Source of the DNA: Rhodonellum psychrophilum GCM71 = DSM 17998
GTDB taxonomy: Bacteria > Bacteroidota > Bacteroidia > Cytophagales > Cyclobacteriaceae
Length of the DNA stretch: 64,000 nucleotides
NCBI RefSeq assembly: GCF_000381545.1
Contig: NZ_KB906676.1
Coordinates: 62,001 to 126,000 of the forward strand
Direction: 5' to 3'
The notes below the pieces were generated by a model that was given only the letters and a program-made list of their open reading frames with translations, was not told where the DNA came from and did no database searches. Of the stretch, positions 36,056-44,972 are shown piece after piece. The number at the start of each line of letters is the position of its first letter. The stretch's first letter is position 1. Both the position numbers and the translations under genes were made by a program.

Positions 36056-39000
36056 ATGAACAAGCCACTACCCAAAATGATAAACCCTTTCAAATTCAGT
36101 TTCAAAAAGCTGAGCAGAGCCATTGGTATTGTAGCCATGGCCTTCAGTGCCTTTCAATGCAGCCCATCGGATTCGCTAGAGGTCAAAAAAAGTGATCACC
36201 TTATTTTGATCGGGAACAATCTTGGGTCCAGAATGATGGATTATGGGCTTTTTGAAACGGAAATGCATGTACGCTATCCCGATAGTTTACTCTATATCCG
36301 CAACATGAGTGATGGGGGAAATACACCGGGTTTTAGACCGCATTCAGGAAGGGAATCCCCTTGGGCATTTCCGGGTGCGGAGGAGTTCCAAACCGAACTG
36401 GCAAAAAACTCAGGGAGTGAAGGGCATTTCGAATCTCCCGACGAATGGCTTGCCAGACATGGGGCGGATGTGATCATCGCTTTTTTCGGGTTCAATGAAT
36501 CCTTTCAAGGTGAACAAGGATTGGGAAATTATAAAGCGGAATTGGATGCTTTTATCAAGCATACTTTGGCACAAAAATACAATGGCAAATCCGCAGCCCG
36601 ACTGGCCATTGTTTCCCCGATCGCTTTTGAGGATTTATCGGCCTTTATGGATTTGCCCAATGGGAAAAAGGAAAATGAAAATCTTTCCTTATATACCCAT
36701 GCGATGAAGGAAGTGGCCGAAAAAAACAAAGTGCTCTTTGTGGATGCCTTTTCCCCCTCAAAAAAATGGTTTGAATCCAGCAAAGAGCCCTTGACCATCG
36801 ATGGGTCGCAGCTCAATGAGGCTGGCTACAAAAAATTTGCGGTTTTGTTGGCCGATAAGGTTTTTGGGAAATCAAAAGAACAGGCCGGTGCAAACAGGGA
36901 AATCATCCATGAAGCGGTCATGGAAAAAAACTGGATGTGGCACAATGACTATAAAATCCCAAATGGGGTTCATGTTTTTGGCCGTCGCTATGCGCCTTTC
37001 GGTCCGGACAATTATCCTGCTGAATTGGAGAAAATACGGCAGATGACAGCCATCCGGGATGAGGCGATTTGGTTGGCTTCAAAAGGAGAGAAAATGGATC
37101 TGGTGGCTGCTGATAAAACCACCAGGGAATTGCCAAAAGTAGAGACCAATTACAATCCCGATCAGAATGGCAGTCTAAAGTACCTCTATGGTCAAGATGC
37201 CTTAGACAGGTTAAAAGTGCCAGAAGGATATAAAATCGAACTTTTTGCCTCGGAAGTAGAATTTCCGGATTTGGCCAATCCCGTTCAAATGACCTTTGAC
37301 AACAAAGGCAGATTGTGGGTGGCCACCATTCCAAGCTACCCCCATTACAAGCCTGGAGATCAAAAACCTAACGACAAAATCATCATCTTGGAAGATACCA
37401 ATGGCGATGGCAAAGCGGACAAACAAATCGTTTTTGCAGATAAATTACATCTGCCAATCGGGTTTGAAATAGCGCCGGAGGGCGTTTATGTTTCTCAGGG
37501 AACCAACCTTAAACTCTATACAGACACGGATGGAGATGACCGGGCAGACAAAATCGAAACGCTTTTAAGTGGATTTGATGACCACGATACCCACCATGCC
37601 CACAGTGCTTATGTAGCGGATCCTTCCGGTGCCATCTATATGGGCGAAGGTGTGTTTTTGCACACCAATGTTGAAACTTCCTATGGTCCGGTTCGCGCAA
37701 CGAACGGCGGTTTCTATCGGTACAATCCCGCCAGAAGGCACTTGGAACGCACCGCCCAGCTTTCCATCCCTAATCCCTGGGGAATCGCATTTGACGATTA
37801 TGGACAAAACTTCTTTGCGGAGACTTCCGGACCAGATGTCCGCTGGATGATGCCCGGATCCGTGTTGCCTCGCTATGGTGAAGCGACACATAAGTCCACG
37901 AATCTCGTGGAAGATGCCCACCGCGTGAGACCGACTTCGGGACTGGAGTTTGTGTCCAGCCGACATTTTCCAGAGGAAGTTCAAGGAGACCTTTTGATCG
38001 CCAACACCATTGGTTTTTTGGGAATGAAACAACATACCATGGTCGATGATGGAACGGGATATACCAGCAAACACAGATTGGATATCGTGGTGGGTGATGA
38101 CCGAAATTTCCGGCCGGTGGACATGGAATTTGCTCCGGATGGATCGCTTTATTTTATCGATTGGCACAATGTCCTGATCGGGCACATGCAGCACAATGCA
38201 AGGGATCCGCTGCGGGATCACGTCCATGGAAGGGTTTATCGGATCACGTATCCGTCCAGACCTTTGGTGGAACCTGCCAAAATTGATGGGGCAAGCATCA
38301 AGGAGCTTTTGGAAAACCTCAAGCTCCCCGAATTCAGAACGAGATACAGAACCCGAAGGGAATTGAGGGGAAGAAATGTCGATGATGTTCTCACGGCAAT
38401 CAAAACTTACCAGGCTGGCTTGAATAAAAACGACCCCAAGTATGAGCATCATCTTTTGGAAGCTTTGTGGGTGAGTTGGGGCTTGAATAAGGTAGATCAA
38501 GACCTGCTTAAACAGCTTTTAAAGGCGAAGGATTTCCGTGTAAGATCAGCTGCCGTCAGAGTATTGCGGTATACCGGTCACCAAGTTGCCGATCAGCCAA
38601 ATCTACTGATGGAAGCCGTTCGGGATGATCACGGAAGGGTGAGATTGGAAGCCATCGTATCGGCCTCATGGCTGGAGAAACAAAAAGGATTGCCGATTTT
38701 AGAGGAAGCCAAGAAAAAACCGATGGATGAATGGATGGTGCACGCACATGAAACCGCTGTGGCCCATCTCAATGGAATCTCTGTGAAGCAGAAAAAAGAG
38801 GAAGACATTCTGTCAAGTTTGACTGGAAGCGATTTGGAACTTTACAACATGGGAAAAGAGATTTATGCCCGTGATGGATATTGCAGTACCTGTCACCAGG
38901 AAGATGGGAAAGGACTCCCCGCCTCGGGATTTCCACCGATCGTGGGGACCAATTGGGTGTTGGGAAGTGAAGAACGGTTGATCAAGTTGACCTTGAAAGG

Positions 39001-39244
39001 ACTTCTCGGGCCGATAGAAGTCAACGGAAAGGACTATCCCGGACAAGTGCCCATGACGCCGTTTGGGGGAATGTTGAATGACAATGAAGTGGCAGCGGTT
39101 TTGACCTATGTCCGAAACTCATTTGGCAATCAGGCTTCTCCGATCAAACCTGAACAGGTGAAAGCTGTCAGGGCTGCCGAAGCCGGGAAAACCGGTTTTT
39201 ATTCCCCTGCGGAATTGCTGAAAGTACATCCGATGGAGAATTGA
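36056..39244 (+). CDS. SGNH / PVC-type propeller / HEAT / cytochrome c fusion lipoprotein
   Basis: The chain has 1,062 residues from the ATG at 36056 (lipoprotein leader AFSAFQC). Domains in order: SGNH-like (about 45-280), dehydrogenase-type beta-propeller with Ca-loop motifs EDTNGDGKADK and YTDTDGDDRADK (about 390-730), HEAT-like helical repeats (about 750-900), and class I cytochrome c with CSTCH (Cys943, Cys946, His947) and distal Met in PMTPFGGML. The propeller resembles PVC-type membrane-bound dehydrogenases, related to quinoprotein sugar dehydrogenases. The SGNH part looks inactive: the Ser block reads IGNNLGS and the His block DGSQLNEAGY has Gln at the His position. Sugar oxidation in the periplasm is inferred. 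Confidence 0.8.
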   Translation: MNKPLPKMINPFKFSFKKLSRAIGIVAMAFSAFQCSPSDSLEVKKSDHLILIGNNLGSRMMDYGLFETEMHVRYPDSLLYIRNMSDGGNTPGFRPHSGRESPWAFPGAEEFQTELAKNSGSEGHFESPDEWLARHGADVIIAFFGFNESFQGEQGLGNYKAELDAFIKHTLAQKYNGKSAARLAIVSPIAFEDLSAFMDLPNGKKENENLSLYTHAMKEVAEKNKVLFVDAFSPSKKWFESSKEPLTIDGSQLNEAGYKKFAVLLADKVFGKSKEQAGANREIIHEAVMEKNWMWHNDYKIPNGVHVFGRRYAPFGPDNYPAELEKIRQMTAIRDEAIWLASKGEKMDLVAADKTTRELPKVETNYNPDQNGSLKYLYGQDALDRLKVPEGYKIELFASEVEFPDLANPVQMTFDNKGRLWVATIPSYPHYKPGDQKPNDKIIILEDTNGDGKADKQIVFADKLHLPIGFEIAPEGVYVSQGTNLKLYTDTDGDDRADKIETLLSGFDDHDTHHAHSAYVADPSGAIYMGEGVFLHTNVETSYGPVRATNGGFYRYNPARRHLERTAQLSIPNPWGIAFDDYGQNFFAETSGPDVRWMMPGSVLPRYGEATHKSTNLVEDAHRVRPTSGLEFVSSRHFPEEVQGDLLIANTIGFLGMKQHTMVDDGTGYTSKHRLDIVVGDDRNFRPVDMEFAPDGSLYFIDWHNVLIGHMQHNARDPLRDHVHGRVYRITYPSRPLVEPAKIDGASIKELLENLKLPEFRTRYRTRRELRGRNVDDVLTAIKTYQAGLNKNDPKYEHHLLEALWVSWGLNKVDQDLLKQLLKAKDFRVRSAAVRVLRYTGHQVADQPNLLMEAVRDDHGRVRLEAIVSASWLEKQKGLPILEEAKKKPMDEWMVHAHETAVAHLNGISVKQKKEEDILSSLTGSDLELYNMGKEIYARDGYCSTCHQEDGKGLPASGFPPIVGTNWVLGSEERLIKLTLKGLLGPIEVNGKDYPGQVPMTPFGGMLNDNEVAAVLTYVRNSFGNQASPIKPEQVKAVRAAEAGKTGFYSPAELLKVHPMEN

Positions 39245-39313
39245 AAATAAATGTATTATTGGTTACACGTGTGCCCCAAATGGGAAAGCGGTTTGAATCA
39301 TTTTTGAAATTAA

Positions 39314-40150
39314 ATGGAAAATAAGATGCAACAATTACCCTTCAAATTCGGAGCTGAAGTTTATACCTGGTACATGAACAACAATGGGGAAACCTACAAA
39401 GATCAGTTGGGGCATATGATTGAAATCATTGCCAAGGCCGGATTTACGGGAATCCAACCTATTTTTTCTTGGATGGGAAAATTGAGTGATCCGGTCTTGT
39501 TGGAGGAAAAACTCAAGGAACAGGGAATAGAACTGGCAGCGGTCGCTTTGGCATTGGACTGGAACGGCAAAGAGGAGACAGACGAAGAGCGGAAAGTAGC
39601 TGACAATGCCATTGAATTGCTCAAAAAGTTTCCGGGTTCAGTGCTCTGTACCGTTCAGATACCAACAGGCCGTCATGACCTTGTCCAAAGGAGAAAAAAC
39701 CTGACGGATATCGTGAATATAGTTTCCAGAAGAGCTGCGGATCATGGCGTGATCAGTAGTTTTCACCCAAATTCTCCGCACAGTTCCATAACGCGAACAG
39801 AGGAGGATTATCAGGTGATTTTGGACGCTTTGGATACTTCGGCCACGGGATGGTGTCCGGATGTTGGACACATCATCAATGGCGGCATGGATCCCCTCGG
39901 GAAAATGAAAGAATATCAATCCCTAATCAACCATGTCCATTACAAAGATTGGGATGGAAATCCGGAATTTGCCCTAATGGGAAATGGAAGAGTTGATCTT
40001 TTGGGAATCACCCAATGGCTTAAGGATATCCATTACAAGGGTTGGATTATCTGTGAAGATGAAGGAAAGGAAGCTTTGGAAGATCCTGATTTTGTCACGC
40101 TCCATGATGGACAATGGATCCAGAAAACTTTGGTTCCCGGATTAAAATAA
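39314..40150 (+). CDS. Sugar isomerase/epimerase-like TIM barrel
   Basis: The 278-residue cytoplasmic protein (no leader) is of the xylose-isomerase-like AP-endonuclease-2 superfamily. Visible features are FKFGAEVYTWYMNN, the metal-ligand segments ISSFHPNSPHSSI, GWCPDVGHIINGG and HVHYKDWDGN, and a C-terminal GWIICEDEGKEAL containing the last Glu. These proteins isomerise, epimerise or dehydrate keto-sugars with a divalent metal. It lies 70 bp after the propeller-cytochrome gene and 6 bp before an alpha/beta hydrolase, so a shared pathway is likely. The substrate is unknown. Confidence 0.8.
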   Translation: MENKMQQLPFKFGAEVYTWYMNNNGETYKDQLGHMIEIIAKAGFTGIQPIFSWMGKLSDPVLLEEKLKEQGIELAAVALALDWNGKEETDEERKVADNAIELLKKFPGSVLCTVQIPTGRHDLVQRRKNLTDIVNIVSRRAADHGVISSFHPNSPHSSITRTEEDYQVILDALDTSATGWCPDVGHIINGGMDPLGKMKEYQSLINHVHYKDWDGNPEFALMGNGRVDLLGITQWLKDIHYKGWIICEDEGKEALEDPDFVTLHDGQWIQKTLVPGLK

Positions 40151-40156
40151 GAAACC

Positions 40157-40963
40157 ATGTCAACCATAAACGCCAACGGAATTGATATTTATTTTGAAGA
40201 AAGAGGTTCAGGTGAGCCCCTTTTGCTAATCATGGGAATCACCGCGGCCGGTGAGGTTTGGGAAAAGCATGTTGCCCATTGGGAAAAACACTTCAGGTGC
40301 ATTTTGATCGACAATAGGGGTGTGGGCAAATCCGACAAGCGACCCGGCCCCTACACTTCCTTGCAGATGGCGAAGGATTGTATTGGCGTGTTGGACCATT
40401 TGGGGATTTCCTCTGCCAAGGTTGTGGGCGTATCCATGGGCAGTATCATCGCCCAGCAATTGGCCATCCATTTTCCCGAAAGAATAAGCGCAATGGTTTT
40501 GATGTGTCCCTGGGCACGCTGTGACAATACCGCGAAGGCAATATTTCAACACATGGTGGACTGTAAGGCCAGGCTCGTTCCGGAGGAATTCAGCATTTAT
40601 ATCCAACTGTTGATCTTTTCAAAACGCTCCTGGGATGATGAGGAAGTGTACGAAGGTCTGTTGGAAGACCGGAAAAATGCCGCTCTGGATCCCAATCCAC
40701 AACCCTTGATCGGTTTGGAAGGACAGGCTGCTGCCTGTATCCATCATTCGGTTTTGGATGCATTGTCAGGGATCAGTTGTCCTACTTTTGTTTTGGGAGG
40801 GGAAGAAGATGCTTTTACCCCCGTCTGGATGACCCATGAGGTGGCGGAAGCCATTCCCAATTCATTATTGCATCTTTATGAGAAAAGCGGCCATGCTTTT
40901 CATTGGGAAAATCTGGAGGATTTTAATGTAAGGGTGCGGGATTGGCTTTTAAATCAGAAGTAA
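40157..40963 (+). CDS. Alpha/beta hydrolase (lactonase/hydrolase-like)
   Basis: The 268-residue cytoplasmic protein has an alpha/beta-hydrolase fold: oxyanion region LLLIMGITAAGEVW, nucleophile elbow VGVSMGSIIAQQ, acid in LGGEEDAFTP, and His in KSGHAFHWEN. The pattern matches the 3-oxoadipate enol-lactonase/haloperoxidase group. It starts 6 bp after the TIM-barrel gene and is likely translated with it. Opening a sugar lactone formed by the upstream dehydrogenase is an attractive but unproven role. Confidence 0.75.
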   Translation: MSTINANGIDIYFEERGSGEPLLLIMGITAAGEVWEKHVAHWEKHFRCILIDNRGVGKSDKRPGPYTSLQMAKDCIGVLDHLGISSAKVVGVSMGSIIAQQLAIHFPERISAMVLMCPWARCDNTAKAIFQHMVDCKARLVPEEFSIYIQLLIFSKRSWDDEEVYEGLLEDRKNAALDPNPQPLIGLEGQAAACIHHSVLDALSGISCPTFVLGGEEDAFTPVWMTHEVAEAIPNSLLHLYEKSGHAFHWENLEDFNVRVRDWLLNQK

Positions 40964-41022
40964 AGCCGATTGGGAATCAGCGCCGAATCAAAGGAAATTG
41001 AATGGTTTATTCACCACAAATA

Positions 41023-41051
41023 TGCGGAGAATAAAAGGGTTATTCTCCGCA
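41023..41051. terminator. Bidirectional terminator between convergent genes
   Basis: A perfect 12-bp stem TGCGGAGAATAA / TTATTCTCCGCA with a 5-base loop lies between the alpha/beta hydrolase and the epimerase gene. Confidence 0.85.
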
Positions 41052-41114
41052 CACTAAGCTTGCAATTCTGACGTCAACTCCTATTTCCTCAACACTTCAC
41101 AAAAATCACGGCTC

Positions 41115-41966
41115 TCAGAGTCCATGCTTTTCACCCATTTCCCGGATGAAAGTGTAGCCACTTTCGGCCATGTCCCAAGGTTCGGAAAATTCCCTCCAGA
41201 CTCCGATCGAATTGGCAAAGCCGGGATCGTTTCGGGTGAAACCTTCGATGGTGAGCCAGCCTTTGTAATGGATCTCGGCCAATGCTGCAAATGTTTCATC
41301 CCAGGGGACATGTCCGGATCCAGGTGTGCCCCGGTCATTTTCACTGATGTGGAAATGGCCCAGAATCGGCGCGATTTTGTGGATGGAATCCCGGAATTTT
41401 TTCTCCTCCATATTGGCATGGTGGGTATCAAACATGGCTTTCACGTTGGGATGATCCACTTTTTTGATCAAATAAGCGAGTTGCTCCATCGTATTGCAGA
41501 GGTAGCATTCAAACCGGTTCAGTGCCTCCGGAGTGAGCAAAATCCCGGCTTGGGCTGCGTATTCTCCGGCTTGGCGTAAGATCTCGGCACTGCGCTCATA
41601 TTCAATTTCCTGTGGAGCCGCTTTAGTAAACGTCGCAAAAGCGGAATGATAAGGTCCACAGATTACTTTTGCACCCAAGTCATGTGCCCTGTCAATGGTC
41701 CACTTGATTTTTTCGAGGCTTTTTTGCCTGTTGTGGGCATCGGGGCTTATTGGGTTTTCGTCTGGGCCCAGTACAAATACAGCCGTGACCTCCAAGCCAA
41801 TCTGCTTTGCGTAGGCGCCAATTCTGCTGTAGGCGGCCTTATCGGGAGAACCCACAAAGAACTCCACGCCGTCGTATCCAATGGTTTTCAGTCTGTCAAG
41901 AATGGGGATGAGGTCATCCGACATGTCTGCGGACCAAGCCAATACATTAAATCCAATTTTATTCAT
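41115..41966 (-). CDS. D-tagatose/D-psicose 3-epimerase-like enzyme
   Basis: The ATG at 41966 (MNKIGFNVLAWSADMSDDLI) gives 283 residues; an ATG at 41987 adds 7. The ketose 3-epimerase active-site set is present: TPEALNRFECYLCN (first Glu), MFDTHHANMEEK (Asp and His), HISENDRGTPGSGHVPW (His) and LTIEGFTR (last Glu). Such enzymes epimerise ketohexoses at C3 with Mn2+. It lies 14 bp beyond the 3' end of the ThuA-like gene region and is convergent with the previous cluster. It may channel keto-sugars from periplasmic oxidation. Confidence 0.87.
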   Translation of the reverse strand: MNKIGFNVLAWSADMSDDLIPILDRLKTIGYDGVEFFVGSPDKAAYSRIGAYAKQIGLEVTAVFVLGPDENPISPDAHNRQKSLEKIKWTIDRAHDLGAKVICGPYHSAFATFTKAAPQEIEYERSAEILRQAGEYAAQAGILLTPEALNRFECYLCNTMEQLAYLIKKVDHPNVKAMFDTHHANMEEKKFRDSIHKIAPILGHFHISENDRGTPGSGHVPWDETFAALAEIHYKGWLTIEGFTRNDPGFANSIGVWREFSEPWDMAESGYTFIREMGEKHGL

Positions 41967-42001
41967 GATGTTGATTTGTAAGGACAAATTTGTTTGCTAA
42001 A

Positions 42002-43054
42002 TCACTTGAAATCAGAAACCCTCATCCCTTTCCGGAATGTCCCAAAACCGAATGGAGTGGGATGATAATTTCCCACAATGGAGACATTCATGTCCTCCGT
42101 GATTTTATCCGGCATGTCAAGGCTCCAAAAAGTGGCGTTGACAATTAATCTCCTCAAATCGGCACTTTCCAGGTCAACAGATGCGCCCATGGTGGTGGTG
42201 AAAACCTTTCCTTTTTGGCCACCTTCTATTTGATACTCCTTGGTCCAGGCAATGGGCATCACGGCTTTTTCCCAGTTTAAAGGCGTGTCGGCGGTCATCC
42301 CTTTGGTGGGTTGTCCGTAGACTAAGACCTTTGCTTCCGGAATGAGGTTTTTCACTGTGTACACATCGGAAGCTACCCAAATGTCTTTCACACCCCTCAA
42401 GATGGGGTGATCCGCGAGTTGTGCTGGGCCATCGATCAAGGCCCTGGTTCCTTCCTTGCCATGGTCACCGTGATGGGCAACCCATGTCTCGCCAAGGATT
42501 TTCTGGCCAAAACCTCCGGTCCAATCCTTTACCTTGCTTTCAAAACCGTACTTGGCAAAAGGACTTGTTTTGTTTTTGGAATAATGGAAAGCATGGGTGG
42601 ACGTCCGCATGCCGATGATCGGTTTGCTGGCCTTAAGATAGTCTTCAAAATATTGGGTTTGCTTGTCATCCAATTCCCTGAACCGGGTCAGCAAGATCAT
42701 CAGATCCGCAGTTGCCAAATGCTCAAGTCCTGGAATATTGTTTTGGTAGGAGGGAACGACATCCCCCGTTTCTGGGTCGATGGGGAATAGGACGGTACAT
42801 TTGAAGCCATAGTGCTGGGCGAGCAATTTGCCAAGCATTGGCATGGATTCCTCGGAGCGGTATTCGTCGTCCCCGCTGATCAAGACGATGTGTTTCCCTT
42901 TTCCTGGACCTTCTTTGCCTTCAAACTGAAGCCATTGTACATCTTTTTGTGCCTGACAGGCCAAGGTAAAAAAGATCGCCATCGCAAAGGCCATCAAAAA
43001 CCGGATGCTCGAATTGGGTTGAAAGGTGATGGATTGAAAAAAACGTGTTGTCAT
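42002..43054 (-). CDS. Secreted ThuA-like protein
   Basis: The 350-residue protein has a leader (FLMAFAMAIFFTLACQAQ). The body is a ThuA/class I glutamine-amidotransferase-like flavodoxin fold: KGKHIVLISGDDEYRSEESM, HLATADLMILLTRFRELDD, IIGMRTSTHAFHY, and ETWVAHHGDHGKEGTRALI. No catalytic triad Cys is seen at the usual place, so amidotransferase activity is not expected. ThuA proteins occur in sugar-oxidation loci and are thought to act on keto-sugars. The epimerase gene 35 bp downstream is on the same strand, consistent with an operon. Confidence 0.8.
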   Translation of the reverse strand: MTTRFFQSITFQPNSSIRFLMAFAMAIFFTLACQAQKDVQWLQFEGKEGPGKGKHIVLISGDDEYRSEESMPMLGKLLAQHYGFKCTVLFPIDPETGDVVPSYQNNIPGLEHLATADLMILLTRFRELDDKQTQYFEDYLKASKPIIGMRTSTHAFHYSKNKTSPFAKYGFESKVKDWTGGFGQKILGETWVAHHGDHGKEGTRALIDGPAQLADHPILRGVKDIWVASDVYTVKNLIPEAKVLVYGQPTKGMTADTPLNWEKAVMPIAWTKEYQIEGGQKGKVFTTTMGASVDLESADLRRLIVNATFWSLDMPDKITEDMNVSIVGNYHPTPFGFGTFRKGMRVSDFK

Positions 43055-43491
43055 GGTTCATTTTTTTAGTATCGGAATCAATAAGGACAAAATATCGCGA
43101 ATCTTAAACATTTTTTATATGCATGGGAATGATTCTTTTAAAATATCGCTAATCAAGCTTTTTGTGGAATAATGGGGTGGGGAAAAGCTAAAAAAAAGAA
43201 TACAACTTTTTAAAAGTTTATCATTGAACCTTATAGGAGAAATCACCTCAAATAAATGGAATAGAAAAGGTTATGAGATGAATCAACCCTGTTCGACTTT
43301 TTCATAATCACCAAAAAATAGACGAATGAAACACTTTTGACACTCTGAATTCTCAAAACTATTAGAAAATTTGGGCCTTATCTCCCCTGGTAGAGCAATT
43401 AGGAAGATGTGTCTACAATTAGGTCTGGATTCGATTTTCCGGTATTCTTAATTTATTGCAGAATTATTTTTCAGACAAATAAAGTCACTTT
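43055..43491. other. 437-bp intergenic region with direct repeats and a tRNA-like segment
   Basis: Upstream of the ThuA-like gene, AAAATATCGCGAATC (43089-43103) and AAAATATCGCTAATC (43140-43154) form a direct repeat 51 bp apart, close to the gene start. Further right, 43378-43444 resembles parts of a tRNA: CCTGGTAGAGCA (D-arm) and GGATTCGATTTTCC (T-arm). No acceptor stem pairs, and the spacing between arms is too long. No ORF is convincing. Confidence 0.4.
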
Positions 43492-44649
43492 TCACAACTT
43501 TTCCCATAACAGCAGTTCAAGTTCAAGGCTTGTCCTTTCTTGACCTCTCACCAAAAATACCGCGGTGAAATACTCAATGTTTTCTTCAGTCATTTTGAAA
43601 AACACTTCTTCTATCCACTTGATATCCGTAAATTTTTCTGTGGTAGCTTTTACCCCAATATCATGATCGGAGAAAAACATAAACTGCTCTGTGCCGTTGG
43701 GCCCTTTCATTCTCGAAACGACGGCATGTTCATATTTTGTACCATCTTCAATACTCAAATTGATCAAAGTATCTCTTTCGGCAGCGGCATCTTTGTAGGA
43801 GATGGTGTATTGGTCAATTTTGAATTTTGAGTTACTGTCATTGAAAAGGGCGAGAAAAATATTTTTGTTCTTTACCGGACCGATATAGATGGAGTTCACA
43901 GAGGAAATGTCTTTTATGGACGTTTGAGAGGTAAAACGAATATCGAAGTCATTGCCGTTGAAATGGAAAATCCTAGAGATATTCATCGTTCCAATGGCCG
44001 CTAATCCTGTGACATAAGGATAGTTTGCCGGGGACATTTGCTCTTTTTTGTCTGGATTTCTTTCCAGGTAGTTATAGTAGTCTTGAAGGTTGTTGATATC
44101 ATAATCTCTATTCCAGCCAGTATTCCCTGTGACTGTAGTTCCCATTATCCCAAAAAAATCTCCGATAAATAAAGTGGTAGGTTTATTGTTGCTAAAAAAG
44201 GGTTGCCAAACGGGGATTTTTTTTTGATAAATCGAGAGAGAAACGAGGGAAATTGCCAAAAGTATGGAAGCGGCCAAGACGAAATACCTCTTTTTTCTTC
44301 TTCTTCTTTGGATGATCAACTGAGGGTCATTTGATCTCTCGATGAATTCAACTTGGTACTGACCTTTTTTGATTTCCAATTTGATTTCATCGTTTTCTCC
44401 ATCGGTGCTGTAATACTTTTCTATTTTTTTTCTGAGATGATAGATATTTACCCGCATGTGGGCTGCACTTTTTTCATCTGCATAATCCTTTCCATACAAC
44501 TCCATGGAAATTGTATTTTCTTTCAAGTCTTTCTTTTCTAAAGATGCTTCGACAAGATATTTCAATAACATGCTCGTAGAAGGCGATCTTGAGAACAACT
44601 TATGCTCAAGCAAATGCCGCAATGCTTCTAGTTTTTTTGATTGGTCCAT
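43492..44649 (-). CDS. Membrane-anchored winged-helix regulator (CadC-like architecture)
   Basis: The ATG at 44649 (MDQSKKLEALRHLLEHKLFS) gives 385 residues. An ATG at 44712 would put the start only 11 bp from the CGTTAAA repeats. Residues about 3-105 are an OmpR/CadC-type winged helix (MLLKYLVEASLEKKDLKENT, AHMRVNIYHLRKKIEKYY, IKLEIKKGQYQVEF). A basic stretch (RRRRKKR) and one membrane helix (YFVLAASILLAISLVSLSIY) follow. About 220 periplasmic residues of unrecognised type remain (LFIGDFFGIMGTTVTGNTGW). It probably senses an envelope signal and controls the divergent SusCD locus. Confidence 0.78.
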   Translation of the reverse strand: MDQSKKLEALRHLLEHKLFSRSPSTSMLLKYLVEASLEKKDLKENTISMELYGKDYADEKSAAHMRVNIYHLRKKIEKYYSTDGENDEIKLEIKKGQYQVEFIERSNDPQLIIQRRRRKKRYFVLAASILLAISLVSLSIYQKKIPVWQPFFSNNKPTTLFIGDFFGIMGTTVTGNTGWNRDYDINNLQDYYNYLERNPDKKEQMSPANYPYVTGLAAIGTMNISRIFHFNGNDFDIRFTSQTSIKDISSVNSIYIGPVKNKNIFLALFNDSNSKFKIDQYTISYKDAAAERDTLINLSIEDGTKYEHAVVSRMKGPNGTEQFMFFSDHDIGVKATTEKFTDIKWIEEVFFKMTEENIEYFTAVFLVRGQERTSLELELLLWEKL

Positions 44650-44725
44650 CGGTTTTAGGATTTGGGTATCGGTGTCATGGTGCTTAGAAAAATGCCATTT
44701 AAATTGATTCAAGTCATCTTTTAAC

Positions 44726-44755
44726 CGTTAAAGATACCGTTAAAAGTACGTTAAA
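44726..44755 (-). promoter_or_regulatory. Three CGTTAAA direct repeats between regulator and SusC
   Basis: CGTTAAA occurs at 44726, 44738 and 44749, spaced 12 and 11 bp, about one helical turn. OmpR/PhoB-type winged helices bind direct repeats at this spacing, so these are candidate sites for the adjacent regulator. They lie 76 bp upstream of the chosen regulator start and 217 bp from SusC. Confidence 0.6.
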
Positions 44756-44972
44756 TTTAGATTTTTAATTTTTAATTACAATCATTACAGCATTCAAAGT
44801 CGGTAGAAATGCAGATTGAAGCAATTTAATTTTGAATGTTTCTCTGATTACAAAAACTATAATGTGATAAGGTTAAAGTCTGTGAAAAAGAATAATCACC
44901 ACAATAATTCGAACTCAGAATTTCAATAAGTATCAATACACTCAAATCAATTAACATCAACCCAATTTAATT

